A stretch of 64,000 nucleotides of DNA, from positions 3,254,501-3,318,500 of the forward strand of contig NZ_PPFB01000001.1 of NCBI RefSeq assembly GCF_002899455.1. The letters are read 5' to 3'. Both the position numbers and the translations under genes were made by a program. Shown piece after piece: positions 1 through 8,793 of the stretch. The notes beneath the pieces were generated by a model. It worked only from the letters and a program-made list of their open reading frames with translations. It was not told where the DNA came from and made no database searches. The stretch is from Streptomyces sp. DH-12 (GTDB lineage Bacteria; Actinomycetota; Actinomycetes; Streptomycetales; Streptomycetaceae). Positions within the stretch are counted from its first letter, which is position 1. Every line of letters starts with the position of its first letter.

Positions 1-253
1 GACCGGGCTTGGAGATCCGCTTGATGCCCGCGATGGAGCGCTCACGGTTGGGGCCGAACTTCAGCTCCAGGACGAGGTTCTTGCCGACCTCGGCGTCCTC
101 GACCTTCCAGCCCGTGATGAAGCCCTCCTGCTGGAGGATCTCCGCGATGTGCGACTTGATCTTGGAGTGCGGCATCGACACCGAGTCGTGGTACGCCGAG
201 TTCGCGTTCCGCAGACGCGTGAGCATGTCTGCGATCGGATCAGTCATGGTCAT
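1..253 (-). CDS. rpsH: 30S ribosomal protein S8, partial (C-terminus beyond window edge)
   Basis: S8 binds the central domain of 16S rRNA and is a regulator of the spc operon in E. coli. Only the N-terminal 84 or so codons are visible. The start is the ATG at 251-253, giving [18 protein letters not shown], the standard actinobacterial S8 beginning. It lies downstream of rpsN on the same strand, as in the usual spc order L14-L24-L5-S14-S8. The 211-bp gap from rpsN is longer than the other gaps of the operon and holds no gene. Confidence 0.95.
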   Translation of the reverse strand, partial: MTMTDPIADMLTRLRNANSAYHDSVSMPHSKIKSHIAEILQQEGFITGWKVEDAEVGKNLVLELKFGPNRERSIAGIKRISKPG

Positions 254-464
254 GAATTGGCCTTCGGCCTCTCTCGCCGGGGTTTCCTGGTGCGCCATCC
301 CTCTCCCCGATCCGAGACGGGACGGGTGCGGCGCGGTGGACCTACGGCGTAGTAAGTCGTACGGGCACGGCAGGTGCCCAACCCCGCAAGCCTAAGCCAT
401 GCGGAGCGGGGCTCCCGCCGTTCCCATTGCTTACCGAGAGCCCTGGGAGTCCGGAACTACCGGA

Positions 465-650
465 TTACCAGGAGCTCTTGGTCACGCCCGGCAGCTCGCC
501 ACGGTGAGCCATCTCACGAAGGCACACGCGGCACAGGCCGAACTTGCGGTACACGGAGTGCGGACGGCCGCAGCGCTGGCAGCGGGTGTAGCCACGCACA
601 CCGAACTTGGGCTTGCGAGCAGCCTTCGCGATGAGAGCCTTCTTCGCCAT
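465..650 (-). CDS. rpsN: 30S ribosomal protein S14, type Z (zinc-binding)
   Basis: This 61-residue protein is the short zinc-ribbon form of S14. Two CxxC pairs (CQRC near residue 23 and CRVC near residue 39) would hold one zinc. It sits in the 30S head. The ATG at 648-650 gives [18 protein letters not shown], and any longer reading frame runs antisense-like through rplE in another frame. It follows rplE by 5 bases, so the two are probably translationally coupled. Streptomyces often have a second, zinc-free S14 paralogue under Zur control; this copy has all four cysteines. Confidence 0.97.
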   Translation of the reverse strand: MAKKALIAKAARKPKFGVRGYTRCQRCGRPHSVYRKFGLCRVCLREMAHRGELPGVTKSSW

Positions 651-655
651 CTCGC

Positions 656-1213
656 TCACGCCTCCTTGAACGGGAAGCCGAGGTGACGGAGAAGGGCACG
701 GCCCTCTTCGTCGTTGGTCGCCGTGGTCACCACGGTGATGTCCATACCCCGGACGCGGTCGATCTTGTCCTGGTCGATCTCGTGGAACATGACCTGCTCC
801 GTGAGACCGAAGGTGTAGTTGCCACGGCCGTCGAACTGCTTGGGGGACAGGCCGCGGAAGTCGCGGATGCGCGGCAGCGCGAGCGACAGGGTGCGGTCCA
901 GGAACTCCCACATGCGGTCGCCACGGAGCGTGACGTGGGCACCGATCGGCTGGCCCTCGCGCAGCTTGAACTGCGCGATGGACTTGCGGGCCTTGGTGAC
1001 GGCCGGCTTCTGACCGGTGATCGTGGTGAGGTCGCGGATGGCGCCCTCGATCAGCTTGGAGTCGCGGGCGGCGTCGCCCACACCCATGTTGACCACGATC
1101 TTGACGAGGCCGGGAACCTGCATGACGTTCTCGTACGAGAACTCCTCACGCAGCTTGCCCGCGATCTCCTCGCGGTACTTCGTCTTGAGACGCGGAGTGG
1201 TGGTGGTAGCCAT
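656..1213 (-). CDS. rplE: 50S ribosomal protein L5
   Basis: L5 (185 aa) binds 5S rRNA and contacts S13 at the subunit interface. The sequence is full length and carries the family features VNMGVGDA near residue 43 and the C-terminal [11 protein letters not shown] segment. The ATG at 1211-1213 shares one base with the rplX stop (TGATG), indicating coupled translation. Confidence 0.97.
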   Translation of the reverse strand: MATTTTPRLKTKYREEIAGKLREEFSYENVMQVPGLVKIVVNMGVGDAARDSKLIEGAIRDLTTITGQKPAVTKARKSIAQFKLREGQPIGAHVTLRGDRMWEFLDRTLSLALPRIRDFRGLSPKQFDGRGNYTFGLTEQVMFHEIDQDKIDRVRGMDITVVTTATNDEEGRALLRHLGFPFKEA

Positions 1214-1542
1214 CAGATGTCCTCACCCGTCCGCTTGGCAACGCGGATCTTGTTGCCCTCGTCGTCGAAGCGGTAGCCGACGCGGGTCACGACCTTCTTG
1301 CCGTCCTTCTCCACGACCAGCTGGACGTTGGAGACGTGGATCGGGGCCTCGGTGGTGACGATGCCGCCGGCCTGGGAACCGCGAGCCGTCGGACCGGCCT
1401 TGGTGTGCTTCTTGACCCGGTTGACACCCTCGACCAGGACGCGCTGCTCGCGCGGGAAAGCGGCGATGACCTTGCCCTGCTTGCCCTTGTCCTTGCCGGT
1501 GATGACCTGGACCAGGTCGCCCTTCTTGATCTTCATGCTCAC
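1213..1542 (-). CDS. rplX: 50S ribosomal protein L24
   Basis: L24 (109 aa) is an assembly initiator that binds the 5' end of 23S rRNA. A KOW motif lies at the N-terminus ([20 protein letters not shown]). The start overlaps the rplN stop by four bases (ATGA). MSMKIKK is called; the second Met (MKIKK) is an equally possible start that would shorten the protein by two residues. Confidence 0.96.
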   Translation of the reverse strand: MSMKIKKGDLVQVITGKDKGKQGKVIAAFPREQRVLVEGVNRVKKHTKAGPTARGSQAGGIVTTEAPIHVSNVQLVVEKDGKKVVTRVGYRFDDEGNKIRVAKRTGEDI

Positions 1543-1907
1543 AGCACCTCCGGCGCGAGGGAGATGATCTTCATGAACTTCTTCTCGCGCAGCTCACGGC
1601 CCACGGGGCCGAAGATACGGGTGCCACGAGGGTCGCCGTCGTTCTTCAGAATGACGGCGGCGTTCTCGTCGAAGCGGATGTACGAGCCGTCCGGACGGCG
1701 GCGCTCCTTGACGGTGCGAACGATGACCGCCTTGACGACGTCACCCTTCTTCACGTTGCCACCGGGGATCGCGTCCTTGACGGTGGCGACGATGACGTCA
1801 CCGATACCCGCGTAGCGGCGACCGGAGCCACCGAGCACACGGATGCAGAGGATCTCCTTCGCACCCGTGTTGTCGGCGACACGCAGTCGCGACTCCTGCT
1901 GGATCAC
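1539..1907 (-). CDS. rplN: 50S ribosomal protein L14
   Basis: L14 (122 aa) lies at the subunit interface next to L19 and is the RsfS silencing-factor site. It starts [19 protein letters not shown], the canonical beginning, and ends SLAPEVL. It is the first gene after a 95-bp gap in an otherwise compact operon, and that gap holds two strong hairpins. It overlaps rplX by four bases. Confidence 0.97.
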   Translation of the reverse strand: MIQQESRLRVADNTGAKEILCIRVLGGSGRRYAGIGDVIVATVKDAIPGGNVKKGDVVKAVIVRTVKERRRPDGSYIRFDENAAVILKNDGDPRGTRIFGPVGRELREKKFMKIISLAPEVL

Positions 1908-1935
1908 GTCTATCTCCTGAATGTCTGCCGGTTCC

Positions 1936-1964
1936 CCGGGAGCCGCTCACCGAGCGGCTCCCGG
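1936..1964 (-). other. intra-operon hairpin 1 between rpsQ and rplN
   Basis: The arms at 1936-1948 and 1952-1964 are perfect 13-bp complements (CCGGGAGCCGCTC / GAGCGGCTCCCGG) around a 3-base loop. It lies 28 bases upstream of the rplN start. No U-tract follows, so partial termination, processing or mRNA protection are all possible. Confidence 0.8.
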
Positions 1965-1979
1965 AGCCTGGCGGAACTG

Positions 1980-2001
1980 TCCTGCGGGTTTGCCCGCAGG
2001 A
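1980..2001 (-). other. intra-operon hairpin 2 just after rpsQ stop
   Basis: A 9-bp stem (TCCTGCGGG / CCCGCAGGA) closes a 4-base loop (TTTG) directly beyond the rpsQ stop codon. With the 13-bp hairpin next to it, it forms a tandem stem-loop pair inside the spc/S10 transcript. Confidence 0.75.
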
Positions 2002-2002
2002 A

Positions 2003-2290
2003 TTACTTGGCCTTCTCGAGGATCTCGACGACGCGCCAGCGCTTCGTCGCGGACAGCGGCCGGGTCTCCATGAGGAGGACGCGGTCGCCGACACCCGCGG
2101 CGTTCTGCTCGTCGTGCGCCTTGAGCTTGTTGGTACGGCGGATGACCTTGCCGTACAGCGCGTGCTTGACACGGTCCTCGACGGCGACGACGACGGTCTT
2201 GTCCATCTTGTCGCTGACGACCAGACCCTCACGGGTCTTGCGGAAACCGCGGGCGGCCTTCGTCTCTTCAGTCACGTTGTTCTCGCTCAT
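2003..2290 (-). CDS. rpsQ: 30S ribosomal protein S17
   Basis: S17 (95 aa) is a primary 16S rRNA binder with an OB fold. The core [20 protein letters not shown] and the end [19 protein letters not shown] segment ([19 protein letters not shown]) match the family. The N-terminus has a short extension common in actinobacteria ([18 protein letters not shown]). Its start overlaps the rpmC stop by four bases. Confidence 0.97.
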   Translation of the reverse strand: MSENNVTEETKAARGFRKTREGLVVSDKMDKTVVVAVEDRVKHALYGKVIRRTNKLKAHDEQNAAGVGDRVLLMETRPLSATKRWRVVEILEKAK

Positions 2291-2511
2291 GCGCTCTCCA
2301 CCGTCTCGATGCCCAGCTCGCGCTCACGCATCAGGGTGTAGATCCGCGCGATGTCCTTGCGGACGGCCTTGAGCCGACCGTGGTTCTCGAGCTGACCCGT
2401 GGCCGCCTGGAAGCGGAGGTTGAACAGCTCTTCCTTGGCCTCGCGGAGCTTCGCCAGAAGCTCCTCGTTGCCCAGCTCGCGCAGCTCTGACGCCTTGGTA
2501 CCGGCCGACAT
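2287..2511 (-). CDS. rpmC: 50S ribosomal protein L29
   Basis: L29 is a two-helix protein near the exit tunnel that helps dock SRP and trigger factor. The sequence contains [20 protein letters not shown], the family core. Two starts stand side by side: GTG at 2512-2514 and ATG at 2509-2511. The ATG is chosen ([14 protein letters not shown], 74 aa), sharing one base with the rplP stop; the GTG would add one residue. Confidence 0.95.
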   Translation of the reverse strand: MSAGTKASELRELGNEELLAKLREAKEELFNLRFQAATGQLENHGRLKAVRKDIARIYTLMRERELGIETVESA

Positions 2512-2930
2512 CACGCTTCACCTGCCTCGCGCTTGACGATCTTGCACTTCATCGGCAGCTTGTGAGCCGCACGGGTCAGGGCCTCGCGCGCGATCTTCTC
2601 GTTGGGGTACGACAGCTCGAACATCACGCGTCCGGGCTTGACGTTGGCCACCCACCACTCCGGGGAGCCCTTACCGGAACCCATGCGGGTCTCGGCCGGC
2701 TTCTTGGTGAGGGGGCGGTCCGGGTAGATGTTGATCCAGACCTTGCCGCCACGCTTGATGTGACGGGTCATGGCGATACGAGCGGCCTCGATCTGGCGGT
2801 TCGTCACGTACGCCGGGGTGAGCGCCTGGATGCCGTACTCGCCGAACGCGACCTGCGTGCCACCCTTCGACATGCCGTTGCGCTTCGGGTGGTGCTGCTT
2901 GCGGTGCTTGACCCTACGGGGGATCAGCAT
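2511..2930 (-). CDS. rplP: 50S ribosomal protein L16
   Basis: L16 (139 aa) organises the A-site region of 23S rRNA around helices 38 and 89. It begins [17 protein letters not shown] and contains the conserved [20 protein letters not shown] segment near residues 85-104. It is full length. Its stop is shared with the rpmC start region, and its start is 5 bases after rpsC. Confidence 0.97.
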   Translation of the reverse strand: MLIPRRVKHRKQHHPKRNGMSKGGTQVAFGEYGIQALTPAYVTNRQIEAARIAMTRHIKRGGKVWINIYPDRPLTKKPAETRMGSGKGSPEWWVANVKPGRVMFELSYPNEKIAREALTRAAHKLPMKCKIVKREAGEA

Positions 2931-2935
2931 GGTGG

Positions 2936-3763
2936 TCAGGCCTCCGTTCCGGTGCTCTCAGCCGGAGCGGCCGCCGGAGCCTCGGCCTTGGGGGCCTCGG
3001 CAGCGGGAGCCTGCTGCGGCTTGCGACCGCGACCGCCACGCTCGCCACCGCGGCCACCACGGGCCGGGCGGTCGGCACCGCCACGGGCCGGGCGGTTGCC
3101 GGCGCGGGCAGCGGCGTTCTCGGCGCGGACCTCGGCGATGTTCTTGACGTCGCCCTTGTAGATCCAGACCTTCACGCCGATGCGGCCGAAGGTCGTCTTG
3201 GCCTCGAAGAAGCCGTAGTCCACGTTCGCGCGGAGCGTGTGCAGGGGCACGCGGCCCTCGCGGTAGAACTCCGAGCGGGACATCTCGGCGCCGCCGAGGC
3301 GGCCGCCGCACTGGATCTTGATGCCCTTGGCGCCCGCCTTCATGGCCGACTGCATGCTCTTGCGCATGGCGCGGCGGAAGGAGACGCGGGAGGAGAGCTG
3401 CTCGGCGACGGCCTGGGCCACGAGCTGAGCGTCCGTCTCGGGGTTCTTGACCTCGAGGATGTTCAGCTGGACCTGCTTGCCGGTGAGCTTCTCGAGGTCG
3501 CCGCGGATGCGGTCGGCCTCGGCGCCACGGCGGCCGATCACGATGCCCGGACGCGCGGTGTGGATGTCCACACGCACACGGTCACGGGTGCGCTCGATCT
3601 CGACCTTGGAGATGCCGGCGCGCTCCATGCCGGACGTCATCATCCGACGGATGGCGACGTCTTCCTTGACGTAGTCCTTGTACAGCTTGTCGGCGTACCA
3701 ACGCGACTTGAAGTCGGTCGTGACACCGAGCCGGAACCCATGCGGGTTAACCTTCTGGCCCAT
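2936..3763 (-). CDS. rpsC: 30S ribosomal protein S3
   Basis: S3 (275 aa) forms part of the mRNA entry channel and helicase. It has the N-terminal segment, a type II KH domain ([20 protein letters not shown] near residues 75-93) and the C-terminal S3 domain. Beyond about residue 212 is a low-complexity tail rich in Arg/Gly, then Ala/Pro/Glu, which is the usual actinobacterial extension and not part of the core fold. Its start shares one base with the rplV stop (TAATG). Confidence 0.97.
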   Translation of the reverse strand: MGQKVNPHGFRLGVTTDFKSRWYADKLYKDYVKEDVAIRRMMTSGMERAGISKVEIERTRDRVRVDIHTARPGIVIGRRGAEADRIRGDLEKLTGKQVQLNILEVKNPETDAQLVAQAVAEQLSSRVSFRRAMRKSMQSAMKAGAKGIKIQCGGRLGGAEMSRSEFYREGRVPLHTLRANVDYGFFEAKTTFGRIGVKVWIYKGDVKNIAEVRAENAAARAGNRPARGGADRPARGGRGGERGGRGRKPQQAPAAEAPKAEAPAAAPAESTGTEA

Positions 3764-4110
3764 TACCGGGTTCCTTCCTTGCTGCTGACGACCACGGTGA
3801 TGTGGCTGGTCCGCTTGCGGATCCGGTAGGCGCGGCCCTGGGCGCGCGGACGGAACCGCTTCAGGGTCGGGCCCTCGTCGACGTAGGCCTCGGAGATGAA
3901 GAGGCTGTCGACGTCGGTGTGGTCGTAGTTGTGCGCGGCGTTGGCAATGGCGCTGTCCAGCACCTTGCCCACCGGAACCGAGGCTGCCTGCGGAGCGAAT
4001 CGCAGGACGGCCTGGGCCTCCGTGGCGTCCATGCCACGGATGAGGTCCACCACGCGGCGGGCCTTCATGGGCGTGACGCGGATGTACCGCGCCTGGGCCC
4101 TGGCTTCCAT
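3763..4110 (-). CDS. rplV: 50S ribosomal protein L22
   Basis: L22 (115 aa) lines the peptide exit tunnel with its beta-hairpin, where macrolide-resistance changes occur in other bacteria. The hairpin region near residues 80-100 ([20 protein letters not shown]) looks normal. It starts [20 protein letters not shown] and lies 43 bases after rpsS. Confidence 0.97.
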   Translation of the reverse strand: MEARAQARYIRVTPMKARRVVDLIRGMDATEAQAVLRFAPQAASVPVGKVLDSAIANAAHNYDHTDVDSLFISEAYVDEGPTLKRFRPRAQGRAYRIRKRTSHITVVVSSKEGTR

Positions 4111-4153
4111 GGTTGTCCTTCCAGTTACTTACGTGTCTGTTGCGATCCGCGCC

Positions 4154-4435
4154 CTAGCGGCGCTTCGACTTCCGGTCTTCCTTGACGTGACCCCGGAAGG
4201 TCCGCGTCGGCGAGAACTCGCCGAGCTTGTGACCGACCATCGACTCGGTGACGAACACCGGGATGTGGGTCTTGCCGTTGTGCACCGCGATCGTGTGGCC
4301 GAGCATCGCCGGGACGATCATGGAGCGGCGGGACCAGGTCTTGATGACGTTCTTGGTACCGGCTTCGTTCTGGACGTCCACCTTCTTCATCAGGTGGTCG
4401 TCGACGAAGGGTCCCTTCTTCAAGCTACGAGGCAT
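4154..4435 (-). CDS. rpsS: 30S ribosomal protein S19
   Basis: S19 (93 aa) sits in the 30S head, contacts S13 and bridges to the 50S subunit. It starts [19 protein letters not shown] and has the conserved [16 protein letters not shown] near residue 69. The gap from rplB is only 12 bases. Confidence 0.97.
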   Translation of the reverse strand: MPRSLKKGPFVDDHLMKKVDVQNEAGTKNVIKTWSRRSMIVPAMLGHTIAVHNGKTHIPVFVTESMVGHKLGEFSPTRTFRGHVKEDRKSKRR

Positions 4436-4447
4436 CTCAACCCGTCC

Positions 4448-5284
4448 TTAGCGCTTCTTGTTCGTCTTGCGGCGGCGGACGATGTACTTGTTCGACGCCT
4501 TCTTGGGCGAACGAGTACGGCCTTCCTTCTTGCCCCAGGGGGACACGGGGTGACGGCCACCGGAGGTACGGCCCTCACCACCACCGTGCGGGTGGTCGAC
4601 CGGGTTCATGACGACACCGCGGACGGTCGGGCGGACGCCCAGCCACCGCTTACGGCCGGCCTTGCCCCAGTTGATGTTGCTCTGCTCGGCGTTGCCGACC
4701 TCGCCGATGGTGGCGCGGCAGCGCTGGTCGACCAGGCGGATCTCACCGGAGGGCATGCGGAGGTGGGCCATGGTGCCCTCCTTCGCGAGCAGCTGCACCG
4801 AGGCGCCGGCGGAGCGGGCGAACTTGGCGCCGCCGCCGGGACGCAGCTCGATGGCGTGCAGCGTCGTACCGACCGGGATGTTGCGCAGGGCGAGGTTGTT
4901 GCCCGGCTTGATGTCGGCCCCGGGACCGTTCTCGACGCGGTCGCCCTGGTTCAGGCCACGCGGCGCGAGGATGTAGCGCTTCTCGCCGTCCGCGTAGTGC
5001 AGGAGCGCGATGCGCGCGGTGCGGTTGGGGTCGTACTCGATGTGCGCGACCTTCGCCGGCACGCCGTCCTTGTCGTGACGACGGAAGTCGATCACTCGGT
5101 AGGCGCGCTTGTGGCCACCGCCCTGGTGGCGGACGGTCACACGACCGGAATTGTTACGGCCGCCCTTGCTGTGCAGGGGACGGACCAGCGACTTCTCCGG
5201 CGTGGACCGCGTGACCTCGACGAAGTCGGCGACGCTGGAGCCACGACGGCCCGGAGTCGTCGGCTTGTACTTGCGGATACCCAT
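4448..5284 (-). CDS. rplB: 50S ribosomal protein L2
   Basis: L2 (278 aa) binds domain IV of 23S rRNA and supports subunit joining and peptidyl transfer. It shows the two RNA-binding beta domains and the C-terminal signature [13 protein letters not shown], which holds the conserved His involved in peptidyl transferase activity. It is full length, begins [18 protein letters not shown], and follows rplW by 50 bases. Confidence 0.97.
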   Translation of the reverse strand: MGIRKYKPTTPGRRGSSVADFVEVTRSTPEKSLVRPLHSKGGRNNSGRVTVRHQGGGHKRAYRVIDFRRHDKDGVPAKVAHIEYDPNRTARIALLHYADGEKRYILAPRGLNQGDRVENGPGADIKPGNNLALRNIPVGTTLHAIELRPGGGAKFARSAGASVQLLAKEGTMAHLRMPSGEIRLVDQRCRATIGEVGNAEQSNINWGKAGRKRWLGVRPTVRGVVMNPVDHPHGGGEGRTSGGRHPVSPWGKKEGRTRSPKKASNKYIVRRRKTNKKR

Positions 5285-5334
5285 TGTCTCTCAGTCCTCG
5301 GAAGCTATTCCGAAATCTGGACGATCCCGCCCGC

Positions 5335-5754
5335 TTACGCGGTCGGACCGCCGAAGATGTCGATACGGTCGCCCTCGGCGAGGGTCACGATCGCGCGCTT
5401 GGTGGCGGCACGCTGGCCGAAGCCGGTGCGGGTGCGCTTGCGCTTGCCGACGCGGTTGATCGTGTTGACCCCGGTGACCTTGACCTCGAAGACCGCCTGG
5501 ACGGCCTCCTTGATCTGGGTCTTGTTGGCACGCGGGTCGACGAGGAACGTGTACTTGTTCTCGTCGATGAGCGCGTAGCTCTTCTCGGACACGACCGGCT
5601 TCAGCAGGACGTCACGGGGGTCCGTGTACGCCTTGCTCGCCGGGGTGACGACGGTGTTCTTGCCTTCGGCCTCGTGGCGACGCGCCTTGGCGACGCGCGC
5701 AGCCTTGGCCGCCTTGGCGGCCTTCGAGGCGATCGAGGGGTGACGGGCAGCCAT
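5335..5754 (-). CDS. rplW: 50S ribosomal protein L23
   Basis: L23 forms the docking site for SRP and trigger factor at the tunnel exit. The ATG at 5752-5754 gives [18 protein letters not shown] (139 aa) and shares one base with the rplD stop. The fold core [19 protein letters not shown] starts near residue 50. The N-terminal 45 or so residues are an Ala/Lys/Arg-rich extension typical of streptomycetes. Confidence 0.95.
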   Translation of the reverse strand: MAARHPSIASKAAKAAKAARVAKARRHEAEGKNTVVTPASKAYTDPRDVLLKPVVSEKSYALIDENKYTFLVDPRANKTQIKEAVQAVFEVKVTGVNTINRVGKRKRTRTGFGQRAATKRAIVTLAEGDRIDIFGGPTA

Positions 5755-6413
5755 CAGACCTCGCTCCCTTCGTTGTCGTTGGCCTTGTTCGGGCCGGCGA
5801 CGAAGGACTCGAAAGCGGCCTTGGTGAAGACCACGTCGTCCGAGACGAGAACGTCGTACGTGTTCAGCTGGCCCGGCTCCAGGATGTGGACCTGGGGCAG
5901 GTTGCGGGCGGACAGCCACGCGGCCTCGTCGGCGCGGTCGACGACCAGGAGCAGGTTCTTGCGCTCCGAGATCTTGCCGAACAGCGTCTTGGCGGCCTTG
6001 GTGGACGGGGTCTCACCCTCGACCACGCCGGTGACGACGTGGATGCGGTTGTGGCGCGCCCGGTCGGTGAGGGCGTGACGCAGGGCGGCAGCCTTCATCT
6101 TCTTGGGCGTGCGCTGCGAGTAGTCGCGCGGCACGGGACCGTGCACGACGCCACCACCGGCGAACTGCGGCGCGCGGGTCGAGCCCTGACGGGCGCGGCC
6201 GGTGCCCTTCTGGCGGTACGGCTTCCTGCCGCCACCACGGACCTCGCCACGGGTCTTCGTCTTGTGCGTGCCCTGGCGGGCAGCGGCCAGCTGCGCGACG
6301 ACGACCTGGTGGATCAGCGGAACGCTGACCTTCTCGACGTCGAAGATCTCCGCGGGGAGCTCGACGGTACCGGCCTTGTCGCCCGCCGGCGAAAGGATGT
6401 CAACAGTGCTCAT
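5754..6413 (-). CDS. rplD: 50S ribosomal protein L4
   Basis: L4 (219 aa) extends a loop into the exit tunnel and in E. coli represses the S10 operon. The tunnel loop is present near residues 50-100 ([20 protein letters not shown]). It is full length, starts [19 protein letters not shown], and follows rplC by 8 bases. The leader here does not resemble the E. coli S10 leader, so regulation by L4 cannot be assumed. Confidence 0.97.
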   Translation of the reverse strand: MSTVDILSPAGDKAGTVELPAEIFDVEKVSVPLIHQVVVAQLAAARQGTHKTKTRGEVRGGGRKPYRQKGTGRARQGSTRAPQFAGGGVVHGPVPRDYSQRTPKKMKAAALRHALTDRARHNRIHVVTGVVEGETPSTKAAKTLFGKISERKNLLLVVDRADEAAWLSARNLPQVHILEPGQLNTYDVLVSDDVVFTKAAFESFVAGPNKANDNEGSEV

Positions 6414-6421
6414 CGGTTACC

Positions 6422-7066
6422 TCAGGCCCCCTTGGCCGCGGTGCGGACCAGGACGAGGCCGCCGTTCGGACCGGGAACCGCGCCCTTGATGAGCAGCAGA
6501 CCCTTCTCCGCGTCAACGGCGTGGACGGTCAGGTTCTGGGTGGTGACCCGCTCGTTGCCCATGCGACCCGCCATGCGGAGGCCCTTGAACACACGACCCG
6601 GGGTGGCGCAGCCACCGATGGAACCGGGCGAGCGGTGCTTGCGCTGGGTGCCGTGCCCGGCGCCGAGGCCACGGAAGTTGTGGCGCTTCATGACACCGGC
6701 GAAGCCCTTGCCCTTGCTCTTGCCGGTCACGTCGACCTTCACGCCGGCCTCGAACACCTCGGCGGTGATCTCCTGGCCCAGCGTGTACTCGGAGGCGTCC
6801 GACGTGCGGATCTCGACGAGGTGACGACGGGGGGTGACGTCGGCCTTGGCGAAGTGACCCTTGAGGGGCTTGTTCACCTTGCGCGGGTCGATCTCGCCGA
6901 AGGCGATCTGGACGGACTCGTAGCCGTCGACGTCGTTCGTGCGGACCTGGGTGACGACGTTGGGGCCGGCCTTGACGACGGTGACCGGGACGACGCGGTT
7001 GTTCGCGTCCCACACCTGCGTCATGCCGAGCTTCTCGCCCAGGATGCCCTTGATCTGCTTAGCCAT
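6422..7066 (-). CDS. rplC: 50S ribosomal protein L3
   Basis: L3 (214 aa) is an early assembly protein whose long extension reaches the peptidyl transferase centre. The extension [20 protein letters not shown] near residues 132-151 is present, including the Gln methylated in E. coli. It starts [19 protein letters not shown] and lies 18 bases after rpsJ. Confidence 0.97.
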   Translation of the reverse strand: MAKQIKGILGEKLGMTQVWDANNRVVPVTVVKAGPNVVTQVRTNDVDGYESVQIAFGEIDPRKVNKPLKGHFAKADVTPRRHLVEIRTSDASEYTLGQEITAEVFEAGVKVDVTGKSKGKGFAGVMKRHNFRGLGAGHGTQRKHRSPGSIGGCATPGRVFKGLRMAGRMGNERVTTQNLTVHAVDAEKGLLLIKGAVPGPNGGLVLVRTAAKGA

Positions 7067-7084
7067 CTCTTCAGATCACCGGCC

Positions 7085-7393
7085 TCAGAGCTTGATCTCG
7101 ATGTCGACACCGGCCGGGAGGTCGAGTCGCATCAGAGAGTCAACGGTCTTGGGGGTCGGGTCGAGGATGTCGATCAGGCGCTTGTGCGTGCGCATCTCGA
7201 AGTGCTCGCGCGAGTCCTTGTACTTGTGCGGCGACTTGATGACGCAGTACACGTTCTTCTCAGTGGGCAGCGGCACCGGGCCCGCGACCGACGCACCAGT
7301 ACGGGTCACCGTCTCGACGATCTTCTTCGCCGAAGAGTCGATGACCTCGTGGTCGTAGGCCTTGAGCCGGATGCGGATCTTCTGTCCCGCCAT
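7085..7393 (-). CDS. rpsJ: 30S ribosomal protein S10 (also NusE)
   Basis: S10 (102 aa) is a 30S head protein and, as NusE, links NusG to the ribosome. The canonical start ATG at 7391-7393 gives [19 protein letters not shown]. It is the first gene of the S10-spc operon. Shine-Dalgarno pairing before this ATG is weak. An in-frame ATG 51 bases upstream (7442-7444) has a strong GGAGGTG about 6 bases before it and no stop between the two, so a 17-residue N-terminal extension is possible. The canonical start is retained because S10 is about 102 aa throughout bacteria. Confidence 0.96.
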   Translation of the reverse strand: MAGQKIRIRLKAYDHEVIDSSAKKIVETVTRTGASVAGPVPLPTEKNVYCVIKSPHKYKDSREHFEMRTHKRLIDILDPTPKTVDSLMRLDLPAGVDIEIKL

Positions 7394-7818
7394 GGCTACT
7401 TCGTAGTCCTGTCTCTCATTACGCTCTGGAACCCGGAGCGGCATCCCCTCACCTCCGACCCACGCGGTCGGGCGTGTCGCACTCCCGCTGACACAGATGT
7501 CCCTTGTTCGAACATCCCTGCGGGATTGACACGGCCCTACCAGAACCGCGGACCGGGGGCGAAAGGCCCACCGGGTGCCTGGCCGGCGCCGCACCACACT
7601 TCCCGGAAGATTCCCGTACGTCCGCCCCTGATCAGGGACGACGAGTACTGTGGGACTCGCTTCCGGTCCTCCCGGCGGGAGGCGCGCAGCATCAACACTC
7701 GACCGAGCAACTTGGACAGTCTGACACAGAGGGCGGCGCGCTGGCCAATCGGGCGGAAGAGAGTACCCCGAGGGGTGACCGGAGCAAACCATCCGGGGCG
7801 CGCCCCGGCCCCGGACGG
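7394..7818 (-). promoter_or_regulatory. rpsJ 5' leader and upstream region (no gene)
   Basis: This 425-bp gap between rpsJ and the upstream SUKH gene contains no convincing ORF. Near rpsJ it holds a conserved hairpin block (7453-7479) and an alternative in-frame ATG with a strong ribosome binding site. I do not see a clean TTGAC/TAnnnT promoter pair here, although the operon promoter must lie in or beyond this region. Confidence 0.6.
7453..7479 (-). promoter_or_regulatory. conserved ribosomal leader hairpin, rpsJ copy
   Basis: In the rpsJ mRNA a hairpin forms from CCGACC-GCGTG-GGTCGG (arms 7455-7460 and 7466-7471). The surrounding 27 bases match the rpsL leader at 32932-32958 with one difference. 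The 3' arm runs into the GGAGGTG ribosome binding site, so the fold could control access to it. Confidence 0.75.
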
Positions 7819-8793
7819 TCAGGGAGCGGCTTCCGGCCGCACCCGTGCGGTGAGCCTGCGCAGGGCTTCGTCGGGGGTGGAGGCCAGCAGGTGGACGTGG
7901 TCCATCCCCGCGTACACGGCTCCGTCCTCCGCCATGGCGAGGTACTGGTTGCCGCGGTCCCGCGTGCCGATGGGGTACAGCTCGGCGCCCGCCTGTTCGG
8001 CGAGGTCGTCGATGATCTCGGCGTCCCACATCGCCGCCAGCGGGTCGAGCGAGAACTCCACCCACGGCATCGCATCCGCGGGGTCGCGGTGGGGCACGGC
8101 CAGGGCGCCGAACTCGGCGAGGAAGCGGCGGGCGGCGTCGTGCGGTTCGAACTCGCCGGTGTGCAGCAGAATGCTCTCCCACGTGTCCGTGGCCACTGCC
8201 CTGCCCGGGAACCAGCCGCCCGCCCTCAGCACTCGGTCCGTCTCCTCGGGCCAGCGCGACCCGGCGTCCGGACCGGCATGCCCGGCACGGAAGTGTCGCC
8301 AGAAGGGGTGCTCCTGCGTCGATCCGCCCGGTGACCAGAGCCCCGACTGCGTCTGCTGCGTCTCCACCAGGCGGTCCAGCGCCCGGTCGGTGCTCGCCCC
8401 CATCGGTTCCGCGCGCTCCCGCACAAGGTGGAGCACGCCGTCCTCACTGAGGCCGAGGAGGCTTGCACCCTGGTCCGCGGTGCCCACGGGACACAACGGC
8501 GTTCCCGCTTCCCGGCTCGCCTCGGCGAAGCGCTCCCCCTGCCACGCGGCCTGCAGGGGGTCGAACCGAATCGCCGACGAGGTGGTGATCGAGTCGGCCG
8601 GCCAGCCGTACGTCACGAGGCCGCCGAACTCGGAGAGGAACGCGTCGGCGGCACCATGGACCACGAATCCCCCGCGCTCTCGCAGCACCGACTCCCAGGT
8701 CCCCGTGGGCACGGCACGGCCGGGCCCCCAGCCCGCGCGACGCAGCACGTCCTCGGTCCGCCGCGACCACCCACGTGTCAGGTCGTCACTCAC
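7819..8793 (-). CDS. tandem SUKH-3 immunity protein
   Basis: This 324-aa protein has two diverged copies of one domain, residues about 8-150 and 180-322. Each has an early W/GR element ([30 protein letters not shown]), then an FLxEFG(G/A)L motif, then an FDPLxAxW-like motif. This pattern fits the SUKH-3 branch of the SMI1/KNR4 superfamily, whose members neutralise toxins of polymorphic toxin systems. The GTG start at 8791-8793 directly abuts the stop of the upstream RHS toxin gene, implying coupled expression. It is therefore the likely antidote to that toxin's C-terminal domain. The duplication may widen or strengthen binding; that is inference. Confidence 0.85.
   Translation of the reverse strand: MSDDLTRGWSRRTEDVLRRAGWGPGRAVPTGTWESVLRERGGFVVHGAADAFLSEFGGLVTYGWPADSITTSSAIRFDPLQAAWQGERFAEASREAGTPLCPVGTADQGASLLGLSEDGVLHLVRERAEPMGASTDRALDRLVETQQTQSGLWSPGGSTQEHPFWRHFRAGHAGPDAGSRWPEETDRVLRAGGWFPGRAVATDTWESILLHTGEFEPHDAARRFLAEFGALAVPHRDPADAMPWVEFSLDPLAAMWDAEIIDDLAEQAGAELYPIGTRDRGNQYLAMAEDGAVYAGMDHVHLLASTPDEALRRLTARVRPEAAP

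Noticed and set aside
7085..8182. 365-codon frame including rpsJ
   Set aside because: Everything upstream of the 7444 ATG is non-protein-like and overlaps the SUKH gene in another frame.
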